Part shown: positions 34,878 through 42,639 of the stretch, piece by piece
How positions within the stretch are numbered: position 1 is the stretch's first letter
Layout of the letters: each line of letters opens with the position of its first letter
NCBI GenBank assembly: GCA_903896595.1
Contig: CAITYL010000170.1
Location: 1 to 56,922, forward strand
Length of the DNA stretch: 56,922 nucleotides
From: an uncultured Lentisphaerota bacterium
GTDB taxonomy: Bacteria > Verrucomicrobiota > Lentisphaeria > Oligosphaerales > CAITYL01
Direction of reading: 5' to 3'
The notes under the pieces: generated by a model
Told to the model about the DNA's origin: nothing
Database searches by the model: none
The model's input: only the letters and a program-made list of their open reading frames with translations
Program-made: the position numbers and the translations under genes

Positions 34878-35415
34878 GGTTCCGTTCCTCCTTCGTCCAT
34901 TCACCGCCATCCTTCTTTGCCGCCCGCTTGCCCCAGTAGAACCGGAACTGGGGCCACTCCTGGGCCGCCTGGCACCACCTGATGTAGGCGTCCCGGCTTT
35001 CCCACGGTCCCTTGGATTCATGGATCTCCGTTCCCCCGTCCTTCCGCCGGACCGCCCAGTCGCCAGTGTACTTGAACCCGGCCTCGGTGCGGATCGTCAA
35101 TGCCTCATACCCGACCCATGCCACATCGTTCCGGGTGTCGATGAACAGCGCGCGGTACGCCTTCTCTGTCTGGTTCGGCCCCTTCCGTTTCTTCTTTTTC
35201 TTCCCGGTCGCGCCGCTCTTCTGCGCCACAATCATGGTCCCAGGAGCAACCCGGTCATCCGTCATGATGGTGACGGGCGGGGCGGCCACTGCTGCTTCAA
35301 TCCGGCGCCGCGCTACCAGGTCTCCGGCGGTGGCGGAGCAACCAGCCGTCCCACCAAACAATCCGGGGTTCAGTCGGCGGACCGATTCGCTGGCGAGTTC
35401 CAGGGGGGATTTCAT
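34867..35415 (-). CDS. DUF1064-like nuclease-fold protein
   Basis: A 182-residue protein starting at 35415, where TAATG links it to the previous gene. A Lys-rich linker (GKKKKKRKGPN) leads into YRALFIDTRNDVAWVGYEALTIRTEAGFKYTGDWAVRRKDGGTEIHESKG and later FRFYWGKRA. The 'Y(T/P)GDWxV...xEIHExKG' order resembles DUF1064, a restriction-endonuclease-like fold linked to phage recombination and replication. The acidic catalytic residues (D of GDW, E of IHESKG) are visible. Confidence 0.6.
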   Translation of the reverse strand: MKSPLELASESVRRLNPGLFGGTAGCSATAGDLVARRRIEAAVAAPPVTIMTDDRVAPGTMIVAQKSGATGKKKKKRKGPNQTEKAYRALFIDTRNDVAWVGYEALTIRTEAGFKYTGDWAVRRKDGGTEIHESKGPWESRDAYIRWCQAAQEWPQFRFYWGKRAAKKDGGEWTKEERNHGE

Positions 35416-35795
35416 TACGCCCCCCCACAAAACACACCAACCACGCTAGCCACTACAAACACAATCCCCGCCAGCATCGCCAACGCTTCGATTGCCATAT
35501 ATACCGAGTTTATTCCCCCCGCCCGACACTCCTGCCCCCACCACTGCCACAATGACACCGGCTTGGAGTTGAGTAGGGCCTGCATAGCCTCAAGTGCTTT
35601 CCGCAGCCTATGACCCTCCGCCAAGGCCGTGTCTCGTTCCGCCTCGATCCTGCGGATATGCGTCCGGGTCGGCCCCGGAAGTTCCCCGTTCTGGACCTGT
35701 TTGGATTTTACAAGCTCAGCCGACAGACGCCGATTCTCTGCGACGAGTCGTTCCTGTTCGTCCAAGAGCAGTTCTATGGTCCCCTTCTTGCTCAC
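35415..35795 (-). CDS. Coiled-coil protein with C-terminal membrane anchor
   Basis: A 126-residue protein with GTG start overlapping the previous stop (GTGA). The first 75 residues are a coiled coil (LLLDEQERLVAENRRLSAELVKSKQ). The end is a single transmembrane helix (MAIEALAMLAGIVFVVASVVGVFC). It is a tail-anchored coiled coil, like some superinfection or spanin-type proteins, but no lysis signature is present. Unknown. Confidence 0.55.
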   Translation of the reverse strand: MSKKGTIELLLDEQERLVAENRRLSAELVKSKQVQNGELPGPTRTHIRRIEAERDTALAEGHRLRKALEAMQALLNSKPVSLWQWWGQECRAGGINSVYMAIEALAMLAGIVFVVASVVGVFCGGA

Positions 35796-36139
35796 GACAC
35801 CACCTCGGCATGCCGGTCATGCTCATCCGCCGCCGCTACACCATGCCCAGCAACCACGAATTCCACTTCGGCCAGGTTCGCCACGTCCATGAGGTGTTCC
35901 GCGTTGTGATCCACCCGATACGCCTTCAGGCGCCGGATCATGCTTTTCACGTAGTCCCGCCGCGGACGGCCCGGCGCCGCCAGCAGCCCCTGGCGGAACG
36001 CCCCCAGGACCATCCGGTTTTCCCGGAGCCGCGCGAACTCCGCGCTCCGCTCCGTCCGCCGCAGTGTTTCCAGGTCCGGCAACCGCTCGGGAACGCCCGC
36101 CAGCAGCCGGGCCCGGATCAAGTCATTCACTCGTGGCAT
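35792..36139 (-). CDS. Small conserved-looking phage protein
   Basis: A 115-residue protein starting at 36139 (TAATG coupled). LIRARLLAGVPERLPDLETLRRTERSAEFARLRENRM is followed by DYVKSMIRRLKAYRVDHNAEHLMDVANLAEVEFV. The latter 'Y..(D/G)NxEHLxDVAN' pattern is frequent in phage proteins of unknown function. Helical. No enzymatic motif can be assigned. Confidence 0.55.
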   Translation of the reverse strand: MPRVNDLIRARLLAGVPERLPDLETLRRTERSAEFARLRENRMVLGAFRQGLLAAPGRPRRDYVKSMIRRLKAYRVDHNAEHLMDVANLAEVEFVVAGHGVAAADEHDRHAEVVS

Positions 36140-36804
36140 TAAAAAGTCTCCCGTTGTGTTTCCGCCATGGCCTCTTCCGCCAGCCGGTCGGCATCCTCTA
36201 CGCCGGCCAGTGGCACCACGGCACCCGGCTTGAGCCGACCGTAGATCGGAACATCCCCGCCAAGCACACGGCACTCGTCCGCCAGGAACTCCGCGGCTTC
36301 CAAATTCGACGTGGCGCCTATTTTCTGCCCATCATGCCCGCCACCCTTGCCAAGATTCGGATTACACCGGCAATACACCGTGGTGACCCGCGCAGACGGC
36401 AAGGCACGGGCCTTGAACCGTCCCGGCCCAATCAAACGGCGGACCATTCGCCCATCAATCAACTCGTCGCCCTGGACCGCCCACAAGTACCGAACCCCGG
36501 CGCATAACGTGCAGACCGTGCTGTTTCCCGGGCTGACCCGCGAGAAGTAGGCCCGGCGGAACTCCCGGAAGGTCGGGGGCTCCTGGAACGTCTCCATCAC
36601 TTCCCCGATTGCCGCCATGTTGGTCCGGCCATCATCAACGAACTCGGACCAGTCCGCCCAGGACGACGATCCGTCCGCCAGCGCCTGGCGGTCGTCCCAG
36701 TCCCTGGGGGTCTTCCCAAACGCCGCCCGCCACCGCCGCATAAACTCGGCTGCCTTGGGCGACATCGACGGGGTAGGGCGGTTCTGGCCAAAGTTTCCAG
36801 CCAT
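36139..36804 (-). CDS. Replication protein, helicase-loader (lambda P)-like position
   Basis: A 221-residue protein from the ATG at 36804, joined to the initiator gene by TGATG. The N-terminal half resembles P-type loaders: FMRRWRAAFGKTPRDWDDRQAL, then TNMAAIGEVMETFQEPPTFREFRRAYFSR. The C-terminal half has a Cys cluster (CTLC ... YCRCNPN) that may bind zinc. In lambda-like modules the gene after O loads the host DnaB helicase. The loader call rests on gene order and a weak pattern. Confidence 0.5.
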   Translation of the reverse strand: MAGNFGQNRPTPSMSPKAAEFMRRWRAAFGKTPRDWDDRQALADGSSSWADWSEFVDDGRTNMAAIGEVMETFQEPPTFREFRRAYFSRVSPGNSTVCTLCAGVRYLWAVQGDELIDGRMVRRLIGPGRFKARALPSARVTTVYCRCNPNLGKGGGHDGQKIGATSNLEAAEFLADECRVLGGDVPIYGRLKPGAVVPLAGVEDADRLAEEAMAETQRETF

Positions 36805-37700
36805 CAGTAGTCCCTCTTCGATGCTTGACAGAGGCCAACCCACTTGTCGAACAGGTCCCATGGCTTGTCTAGCCTAGGCATGTATTGATCGCCGTGATGC
36901 TCTTCGTACCACGTGCAGAACGCCACCAGGTTCTTGACTGTTTCTCCGCGTTCCTTCATCAGCCGGTCGAACTGGAGACCCCAGTCATTCAGATCCTTGC
37001 CGTTGTACCCCATGCCATCAAGCACCACCCGGACGATTCGCCCGGCCAGGTCCAGCCCGGTCAGTGACGATGCTCTCCGGCGCCGGGTTCCCGTTTCCCC
37101 GGCTGTTTCCTCGACTGGAGGTTCATCAACAACACCGGGAACAACCACGGGTACCCCCCCCATGGGGGGGCTTAGGGGGGTATTATCTTCTATTCTATTC
37201 AATTCTAATCCATTCTCTTGTGTGTCCCGTTTGATGTCCGTTTGATGTCCGTTTGATGTTCTATCGTCTGTCCCGTTTGATGTCCGTTTTGCTGTCTCGT
37301 TTGCTGTTCCATCTTCTTGGTACTCATTCCACTTACTTATTAAAATGCAGGTAATTGCGCTCTTTTTTTTCTGTTCTGTTTGATGTTCGTTATGCTGTTC
37401 TGTTTGCTGTCCCATCTTCTGCGCTGTTTTTAGCTCTATTTGTCCATTCCTCGCCAATTCCTGCAAAAAGCGGGAAACCTTGCCTCTGGACCAGCGCCAC
37501 CGGGCGGCCAGGAACTCGGACCCGGCCACCACGTATCCGCGTGGAACCAGGATGTTCATGCTCCTGACCCGGGTGTAGTGCTCCTTCCGGGCCGCCATCA
37601 ACAAAAGATCAACCCAGGCGTGGCCAGGATCGAACTTGTACCCGGTCCAGCAGGAGCTGTCCTTTAGCATGCGCCAAAGTTTGATGTACCCGCGCTTCAT
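36804..37700 (-). CDS. Replication initiator, lambda O/DnaD-like
   Basis: A 298-residue protein from the ATG at 37700 (ATGA overlap with the upstream gene). The N-terminus (residues 1-95) has MKRGYIKLWRMLKDSSCWTGY and RWRWSRGKVSRFLQELARNGQIEL, a winged-helix as in phage O proteins. Residues about 97-158 are Thr/Gln/Asn-rich and are encoded by the iteron array. The C-terminal domain contains GLDLAGRIVRVVLDGMGYNGKDLNDWGLQFDRLMKERGETVKNLVAFCTWYEEHH and a final KPWDLFDKWVGLCQ. It would bind its own gene's iterons and recruit the loader. Confidence 0.7.
   Translation of the reverse strand: MKRGYIKLWRMLKDSSCWTGYKFDPGHAWVDLLLMAARKEHYTRVRSMNILVPRGYVVAGSEFLAARWRWSRGKVSRFLQELARNGQIELKTAQKMGQQTEQHNEHQTEQKKKSAITCILISKWNEYQEDGTANETAKRTSNGTDDRTSNGHQTDIKRDTQENGLELNRIEDNTPLSPPMGGVPVVVPGVVDEPPVEETAGETGTRRRRASSLTGLDLAGRIVRVVLDGMGYNGKDLNDWGLQFDRLMKERGETVKNLVAFCTWYEEHHGDQYMPRLDKPWDLFDKWVGLCQASKRDY
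37226..37409. repeat. Iteron cluster inside the initiator gene (putative replication origin)
   Basis: Nine 11-12-bp units in three sets of three: 37226-37258, 37272-37306 and 37374-37409. The best units read TCCGTTTGATG (plus strand). Later units vary slightly (TTGCTG). The 11-bp period is not a multiple of 3, so selection is at the DNA level. An AT-rich stretch (TATTATCTTCTATTCTATTC) lies beside them at about 37182-37201. Location within O is as in lambda. Confidence 0.6.
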
Positions 37701-38149
37701 GCCAAGTGCTCCGCCAGGAGCGCGCGGCGGTCCGCCGACGTTAGTTTCTTGATTATGTCTGCATTCATCCCCTTCACCCCCACCATGAGGGCGTCGGGCG
37801 TCGGGAACGCCCCCACCCCCACGTATTGCCATAGGTGCAGGCAGGTCGGGGTGTTGTTGACGTATTCCTCTGCCGGCGGGTGGAACTGCGTCACCCAGCC
37901 CGATTCCCCCCAGAACATCCGGCGGATTTCGCACATGATCCGCCACGACGGCGGCGCCTTCCGGCTCTCGGGGGATACCGAGACATGGCCCCACCCAGTT
38001 TCATCGCCCGGATCGGCCAGGATGCGGTACCAGTCGCCATCCAGGCGGACCCGGTACAACCCCTGGAACCCCCGGTCATCCGTTGTCCCGTAAAGGCCGG
38101 TCCGCACCCGGCCCGTGTTCAACCTGTCCTGTTGCGCCGCGACAATCAT
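37697..38149 (-). CDS. DUF7694-like phage protein
   Basis: A 150-residue protein. I chose the ATG at 38149 because GAGGGA lies just upstream. GLYGTTDDRGFQGLYRVRLDGDWYRILADPGDETGWGHVSVSP is followed by PSWRIMCEIRRMFWGESGWVTQFHPPAEEYVNNTPTCLHLWQ, typical of short phage proteins with 'Hpp..YvN...lHLW'. Unknown biochemical role. It opens the O/P operon. Confidence 0.6.
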   Translation of the reverse strand: MIVAAQQDRLNTGRVRTGLYGTTDDRGFQGLYRVRLDGDWYRILADPGDETGWGHVSVSPESRKAPPSWRIMCEIRRMFWGESGWVTQFHPPAEEYVNNTPTCLHLWQYVGVGAFPTPDALMVGVKGMNADIIKKLTSADRRALLAEHLA

Positions 38150-38195
38150 CGAATTCCCTCTTTTTATTGAAACCTCTCCGAACATTCACCGACTC

Positions 38196-38215
38196 CTCCC
38201 CGATATGTCGGGGAG
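38196..38215. other. Perfect inverted repeat between ASCH and DUF7694 genes
   Basis: CTCCCCGA-TATG-TCGGGGAG: 8-bp perfect stem with a 4-nt loop. No T-run follows on either strand, so it is not a classic terminator. It may be a protein-binding site, or a leader hairpin for the gene starting at 38149. Confidence 0.5.
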
Positions 38216-38225
38216 CCTCATCCGC

Positions 38226-38636
38226 CTACCACTTGATGAGCACTCCGGGAAACGGCAGGCCATGTTCATTCGAGAACCAGTTGCGCATAGTGTCCCAGTC
38301 GGGGAATCCGTCAGCGGCGGCGAACTCATTCAGTTTTGAATCATCCATCAAACACTCGAATCCGTCTCGATAAAAGACTTTTACATAGTCGCCATAGATG
38401 GTGCATCCGCGCGCTTCTGTTATTTCGTGGTCTCCCAGCTTCTCCTGGGGAGAGTTGTACGGCCTCCCGGTCCACATGCGGCAATCAATGATGTCTCCGG
38501 GAAGCGGGACACGCTTGGGCCACGGCCTGATGGTCTGCCGCTTGGTTCCAGCGCGCACGGCTGGGGCGAACTGCGGCTTGAAGGTGCGGACGAAGCGGCG
38601 GCGAGTGGGTGTTTTCGTTTGCTGGCTCATAATCAT
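38226..38636 (-). CDS. ASCH-domain protein
   Basis: A 136-residue protein: RFVRTFKPQFAPAVRAGTKRQTIRPWPKR, then PLPGDIIDCRMWTGRPYNSPQEKL and EARGCTIYGDYVKVFYRDG. The 'F.p.fa..i..G.K.qTiRp' signature and the following strand order are those of ASCH domains (PUA-like, RNA/nucleotide binding). ATGA overlap with the C5 methylase. Length is normal for a stand-alone ASCH protein. Confidence 0.75.
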   Translation of the reverse strand: MIMSQQTKTPTRRRFVRTFKPQFAPAVRAGTKRQTIRPWPKRVPLPGDIIDCRMWTGRPYNSPQEKLGDHEITEARGCTIYGDYVKVFYRDGFECLMDDSKLNEFAAADGFPDWDTMRNWFSNEHGLPFPGVLIKW

Positions 38637-40285
38637 GCCGCCTTTCTGTGGAAGATGAGTGGGCGTTTCGCCACAACCTCACGGATAATTGCCCTTGTGG
38701 TCTGTACCGGGCAGGCATTTCCAATCAGCCGAACAGAATCTTCCTTGCTCAAGGGCCGGCCATTCCCCGAGAACTGGTACCAGCTTGGGAAACCCATGGC
38801 GGCCGCCAGTTCTTCCGGCTTGAGTAGGCGGTATAGGACATCGACCAAGTAGGTTTCCCCTTCGAACTCAATCAGGAAAGGGGTGGTCATGTCCAATGCC
38901 TCGATGTCGGCTTCCGTCCGGACCATGGGGAAGCTGGATGATGCCGCTGCGAATAGGGTTGGCTGAACAACCGCATGACGTTCCTTGGCCGTCACCGTCA
39001 GCAGCGGGTCTTTCAGTGTGGATGCCGTCGCCGTGCCGTAGTATTCGGTTAGGAATGGCTGAACCAGGCCGAATCGGTTGCTGGTGTCTGCGGTTGGGAG
39101 TGGCGTTGCCATGGGGCGGTTTCGCCTGGCTGAATCAGATCCGGTGTGATACTCGGTCAGGAATGGCTGGGCCAACCATGCATGCCGGCCGCCGGCGGAA
39201 ACGGTCGGAATCGGTTCCGCTACCGGGGTGGCAGTTGTCTCCACCTGGCGTTGATTGGTTCCGCGCAGGGCGACCAGATAGGGTTCGCACAGCCAGTTGT
39301 GGTCTACGGCAGTCACGGTTGGCAATGGCTGCTTGATGTCGCTGGCGGGTGATGTGTTGCCGCCGCCGTATGCCTTGATGATGCACGGTTCCGCCAGGGC
39401 CAGTTCACCGCCGCGGGCGGTGGTGATGGTGGGGCATGGTTGATCGACACTGCGGCCGGGCATGGCGCTTTGAGTATGGGTCATGTGCTGCAACCACGGG
39501 CGCAGGCCGTACTTGATGAGCCCGTACTTGATCCTGGCCAGCGTCTTCGGTTTTAACGGAATCCGCCGGCCGAAGATTGAGCGCCCCTTGTCCTTCCAGT
39601 CGATGATTTCCGCTGCGGCCCGCCATCGAGCCAGGCCATTTCCGTCCTTTGAATGGGTGGGGGTTGGCCAGGTGATTGAAATGCCGTCCTTGACGGCCTG
39701 GAGGAAAAATCGCTTGCGGGTGGTGCAGTCGCCGTAATCGGCCGCGCACAAAACGCGGTGGTCAACGACGTATCCCAGACTTTGCAGGCGGGCGACGAAC
39801 CGGTTGAAGAACTCACCTTTGCGGAGCGGGTCGGGCCGTCCGGCCCCGATCCGCTTGCCCTTGTACGTGATGTCCTTGGTTAACAGCGGTCCCCAGGTGC
39901 GGAACTCGGACACGTTTTCCATGAGGAACACGGAAACGTCGGCAATGGCCAGCCAGCGGTCGATTACCTCGTCGGCGTGACTGCGCTGCTGGTCGGAACA
40001 GGGAACGCCGCCGCGCGCCACGGAGAAGTGAGTGCAGGACGGCGACGCCCACAACAGATCCAGGTGCGTGATCCCGTAATCATCGGCGGTGATCTTGGTC
40101 AGATCTTCACGCAATACCGTGTACCTTGGGAAGTTGGCGCGGCTGGCCAGAACGGCCACGTCCCAGTGGTTGATGGCCAGGCTAGTGTATGCCTCTTGGG
40201 GAATTCCCAGATCATCAAATGCCAATTGCTTGGCGCATATCTCGCCGCCGCCGCCGCAGAACAATGATGCCGTGCTGATATCCAT
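38633..40285 (-). CDS. C5-cytosine DNA methyltransferase with repeated target-recognition region
   Basis: A 550-residue protein from the ATG at 40285, just after the DHH gene. Motif I SLFCGGGG (7-14), motif IV SPSCTHFS with catalytic-type C84, motif VI ENV (123-125) and motif VIII TRKRFF are visible; motif IV has PSC in place of the usual PCQ. Residues about 300-480 hold several similar units of about 40 residues (for example LCEPYLVALRG, AQPFLTEYHTG, VQPFLTEYYGT with PLPTVTA-like links), which probably form the recognition domain. Methylates cytosine C5; may protect phage DNA from restriction. Confidence 0.85.
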   Translation of the reverse strand: MDISTASLFCGGGGEICAKQLAFDDLGIPQEAYTSLAINHWDVAVLASRANFPRYTVLREDLTKITADDYGITHLDLLWASPSCTHFSVARGGVPCSDQQRSHADEVIDRWLAIADVSVFLMENVSEFRTWGPLLTKDITYKGKRIGAGRPDPLRKGEFFNRFVARLQSLGYVVDHRVLCAADYGDCTTRKRFFLQAVKDGISITWPTPTHSKDGNGLARWRAAAEIIDWKDKGRSIFGRRIPLKPKTLARIKYGLIKYGLRPWLQHMTHTQSAMPGRSVDQPCPTITTARGGELALAEPCIIKAYGGGNTSPASDIKQPLPTVTAVDHNWLCEPYLVALRGTNQRQVETTATPVAEPIPTVSAGGRHAWLAQPFLTEYHTGSDSARRNRPMATPLPTADTSNRFGLVQPFLTEYYGTATASTLKDPLLTVTAKERHAVVQPTLFAAASSSFPMVRTEADIEALDMTTPFLIEFEGETYLVDVLYRLLKPEELAAAMGFPSWYQFSGNGRPLSKEDSVRLIGNACPVQTTRAIIREVVAKRPLIFHRKAA

Positions 40286-40287
40286 GA

Positions 40288-41187
40288 TTACGCCATCCCC
40301 CATGGCAGGCGGTCGCAATGGAACCCCGCGGCGCCCTTGTGGCCGCCACCCCCGAACACCTTGGCGATGGCGCCGCAATCCAGGTCAGCGGGGGCGTCTG
40401 GTCCGGCGTATAGGCTGACCTTCCACTGCGTCCCGTTGTAGCCATAAGCCACCAGGAGAGCCGCCGGCCGGGGGCAGTATTTGAACTGGGGGCTGCCGTG
40501 AACCGGAACATTGAGCGCCACCGTGGGGATGGATGGCATGGACACTTCTGAACCACTTGGGAGAAACCACCCCTCGGGGAGTGTATGCGCCAGGCGTCCG
40601 ATAATGCGATAGGTTCCATCCAAATGGGAGCACACCACGCGCCCCCTTGATAAAATTTTATTAACTTCAGACGAAACACCAAGCAATAAAGGAAACCATT
40701 CATCATCAGTCGGGCCATTAATTCTCATCGACCGCATCCCAAACTGAAATGGTTCAACTTCGGGATTTGCATGGTCCCACACATCCCACCGCCCCAACAG
40801 TTGGACCGCATCCGGCATGGCGTGGTTTGGAAACAGAAACTCCCACGTCAGTTCGCATCCTGCCTTCTTCGTGTCCCGCCGGCCGCTCGGATTGAACCCA
40901 GCCTGGTCCGCGGCCTCCATCGCCGTCTTGTGGTGGTCAATCCACACCAGCAACGGCAGCTTCCGCATCTGCTCAACCGGAAGAGAGAAGTCCACCATGA
41001 TTACCGCGTGATCGGTTGGCAGGTCCGCCGGCAGTCGGTTGTAGTCGGCGCCGATAAAGTCAACTGGGATTTTCTGTTCCTGGCACCAGTGATTGACAAT
41101 GGCGGCCGAGCAGATGCCATCAAAGTCCGCATCGTGGTAGACGCAGGTAACGCGGTCAATCTTCTCGATCCGTGATCCGTTCAACAT
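40288..41187 (-). CDS. DHH/DHHA1 phosphoesterase
   Basis: A 299-residue protein with AAAGGA before the ATG at 41187. Metal ligands: HDADFDG (D19, D21, D23), VDFS (D66), WIDHHK (D84, H85, H86), and a C-terminal GGGGHKGAAGF DHHA1 loop that contacts the substrate phosphate. The set is complete, so an active Mn-dependent phosphodiesterase is likely. Members degrade nanoRNA, pAp or cyclic dinucleotides. In a phage next to DNA methylases, a counter-defence role against cyclic nucleotide signals is possible but unproved. Confidence 0.85.
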   Translation of the reverse strand: MLNGSRIEKIDRVTCVYHDADFDGICSAAIVNHWCQEQKIPVDFIGADYNRLPADLPTDHAVIMVDFSLPVEQMRKLPLLVWIDHHKTAMEAADQAGFNPSGRRDTKKAGCELTWEFLFPNHAMPDAVQLLGRWDVWDHANPEVEPFQFGMRSMRINGPTDDEWFPLLLGVSSEVNKILSRGRVVCSHLDGTYRIIGRLAHTLPEGWFLPSGSEVSMPSIPTVALNVPVHGSPQFKYCPRPAALLVAYGYNGTQWKVSLYAGPDAPADLDCGAIAKVFGGGGHKGAAGFHCDRLPWGMA

Positions 41188-41201
41188 GACATGTTCCTTT
41201 T

Positions 41202-42359
41202 TTAATGAAGCGCCAGCCCCAGGGCCGCACATCGCGCCTGGGCCATCTGGCAATAATCTGGGTTGAGTTCGATAAGGACGGCGCGCCGGCCCAACTCCAG
41301 CGCCACCATGCCCGTAGTGCCGGACCCGCCGAATGGGTCCAGGACCACACCCCCGGGCGGACACCCGGCCAGGATGCAGGGCCGGACCAGCGCCGGCGGG
41401 AAGGTGGCGAAGTGGGCGCCCTTGAATGCCTTGGCGGGGATCGTCCAGACACTTCTCATGTTTCGATTCTTCGGCATGATGGCCAGGGCTGAATCGAAAC
41501 TGGCATTATTCTTGTTTCCTGCAGAAGGATCGAATTTCCGTCCAGCTGCTTTCATTGGCCGGCCTGTCCTGGTGCATCCATTGGCGCGGACACTTCCAAT
41601 CTGGTTCTGGACATCCTGCGATAGCCGAGCGTGAGTGTTCTTGCTGCACGGCTCCAGAATCGCGTCTTGATCGAAGTAGTACCGCGCCGACTTCGCCAGA
41701 AAAAACACATCCTCGTGCGCTTTGGTGAATCGATCCGTCACGCTCTCCGGCATCGGGTTTGGCTTGTGCCAGATAATTCCCTGCCGCAGGAACCACCCGT
41801 CATCCCGCAATGCGAACGCCAACCGCCATGGCGCTCCGATCAGATCCTTTGGCTTTACGCCGCCGGCGGCCTCCGGCCGGATGTTCCGCTGGGTGTGACG
41901 CCGCCCGTACCGTTGTCCTTGCCTTCCTTGGGATCCAGTTCCGCCGGTGGTGGCATAACTGTCCCCCATGTTCACGAACAGCGTCCCGTCCGGGCGCAAG
42001 ACGCGGCGGACCTCCCGGAACACCTCCACCAGCCGGGCCAGATAGAGTTCAAACGACGCCTCCAGCCCGATCTGGTCATCCACCCGCCGAGCGCCGCATG
42101 ACTGGCACACGGTCCGGTTCAGGCGGTCACGGGCGGCGGCGTGGCCTGTCATGGCGCCCTGCGTCTGCTTCGCCCCGTCCCACTCCCGCCGGACCCCGTG
42201 GGTGCAGGAAGGATCGTTCCCGCCGGCCCATTTGGCGGTGCCGTAATCCCGGAGCCCGTAATAGGGCGGGGAAGTCACCACGCAATGGACCGACGCCCCT
42301 GGCAGCCCGCGCAGGGCTGCCAGGGCATCGGCGTTGATGATGGTTAAGGGATCGGACAT
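41202..42359 (-). CDS. Beta-class DNA methyltransferase (N4-cytosine or N6-adenine)
   Basis: A 385-residue protein with the beta-class order: catalytic TSPPYY (29-34) first, then a long insert with a Zn-like CQSCG, IIWHKPNPMPESVTDRFTKAHEDVFFLAKS, and the SAM-binding DPFGGSGTT near the C-terminus. The SPPYY form fits N4-cytosine or N6-adenine enzymes. No paired restriction enzyme is seen, so self-protection is likely. Specificity cannot be told. Confidence 0.85.
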   Translation of the reverse strand: MSDPLTIINADALAALRGLPGASVHCVVTSPPYYGLRDYGTAKWAGGNDPSCTHGVRREWDGAKQTQGAMTGHAAARDRLNRTVCQSCGARRVDDQIGLEASFELYLARLVEVFREVRRVLRPDGTLFVNMGDSYATTGGTGSQGRQGQRYGRRHTQRNIRPEAAGGVKPKDLIGAPWRLAFALRDDGWFLRQGIIWHKPNPMPESVTDRFTKAHEDVFFLAKSARYYFDQDAILEPCSKNTHARLSQDVQNQIGSVRANGCTRTGRPMKAAGRKFDPSAGNKNNASFDSALAIMPKNRNMRSVWTIPAKAFKGAHFATFPPALVRPCILAGCPPGGVVLDPFGGSGTTGMVALELGRRAVLIELNPDYCQMAQARCAALGLALH

Positions 42360-42402
42360 TATCTGAATGGGCGCTTATTTACTACTTGCGTTTGGTTGAT
42401 TG

Positions 42403-42632
42403 AAAATGTTTGGCCACTGAAGGGAATGCACAGACCGCCCGGCTTACTTCGCCTCGACGCAGCGGGGAGCGACCCGACTGGTGCAACCGGCAGCCGGGAA
42501 CGGCTACGAGTATCCACAAGATCCAAGTGCGACTTTTTTCATTGTGTGGACTTGGCAGCCTGCCCTTAGTTGCTTCGGCCCGTGTTCATCACGGTTCGGC
42601 TGTGCATTCCATTCAGTGGCCAAATACATTTT
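42403..42632. repeat. Long-armed inverted-repeat element (possible ncRNA or MITE)
   Basis: Left arm 42403-42433 (AAAATGTTTGGCCACTGAA then GGGAATGCACAG) pairs with right arm 42600-42632 (CTGTGCATTCC then ATTCAGTGGCCAAA) with one main mismatch and a 2-base offset near the end. About 165 bases lie between, with further short stems. It fills the 280-bp gap between the methylase start and the DUF2303 stop. No clear target duplication and no reverse transcriptase nearby. Confidence 0.6.
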
Positions 42633-42639
42633 TTAAATG

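Noticed and set aside
42403..42632. Retron msr-msd RNA
   Set aside because: The inverted arms recall a1/a2 repeats, but no reverse transcriptase gene is near and no branching G context can be shown.
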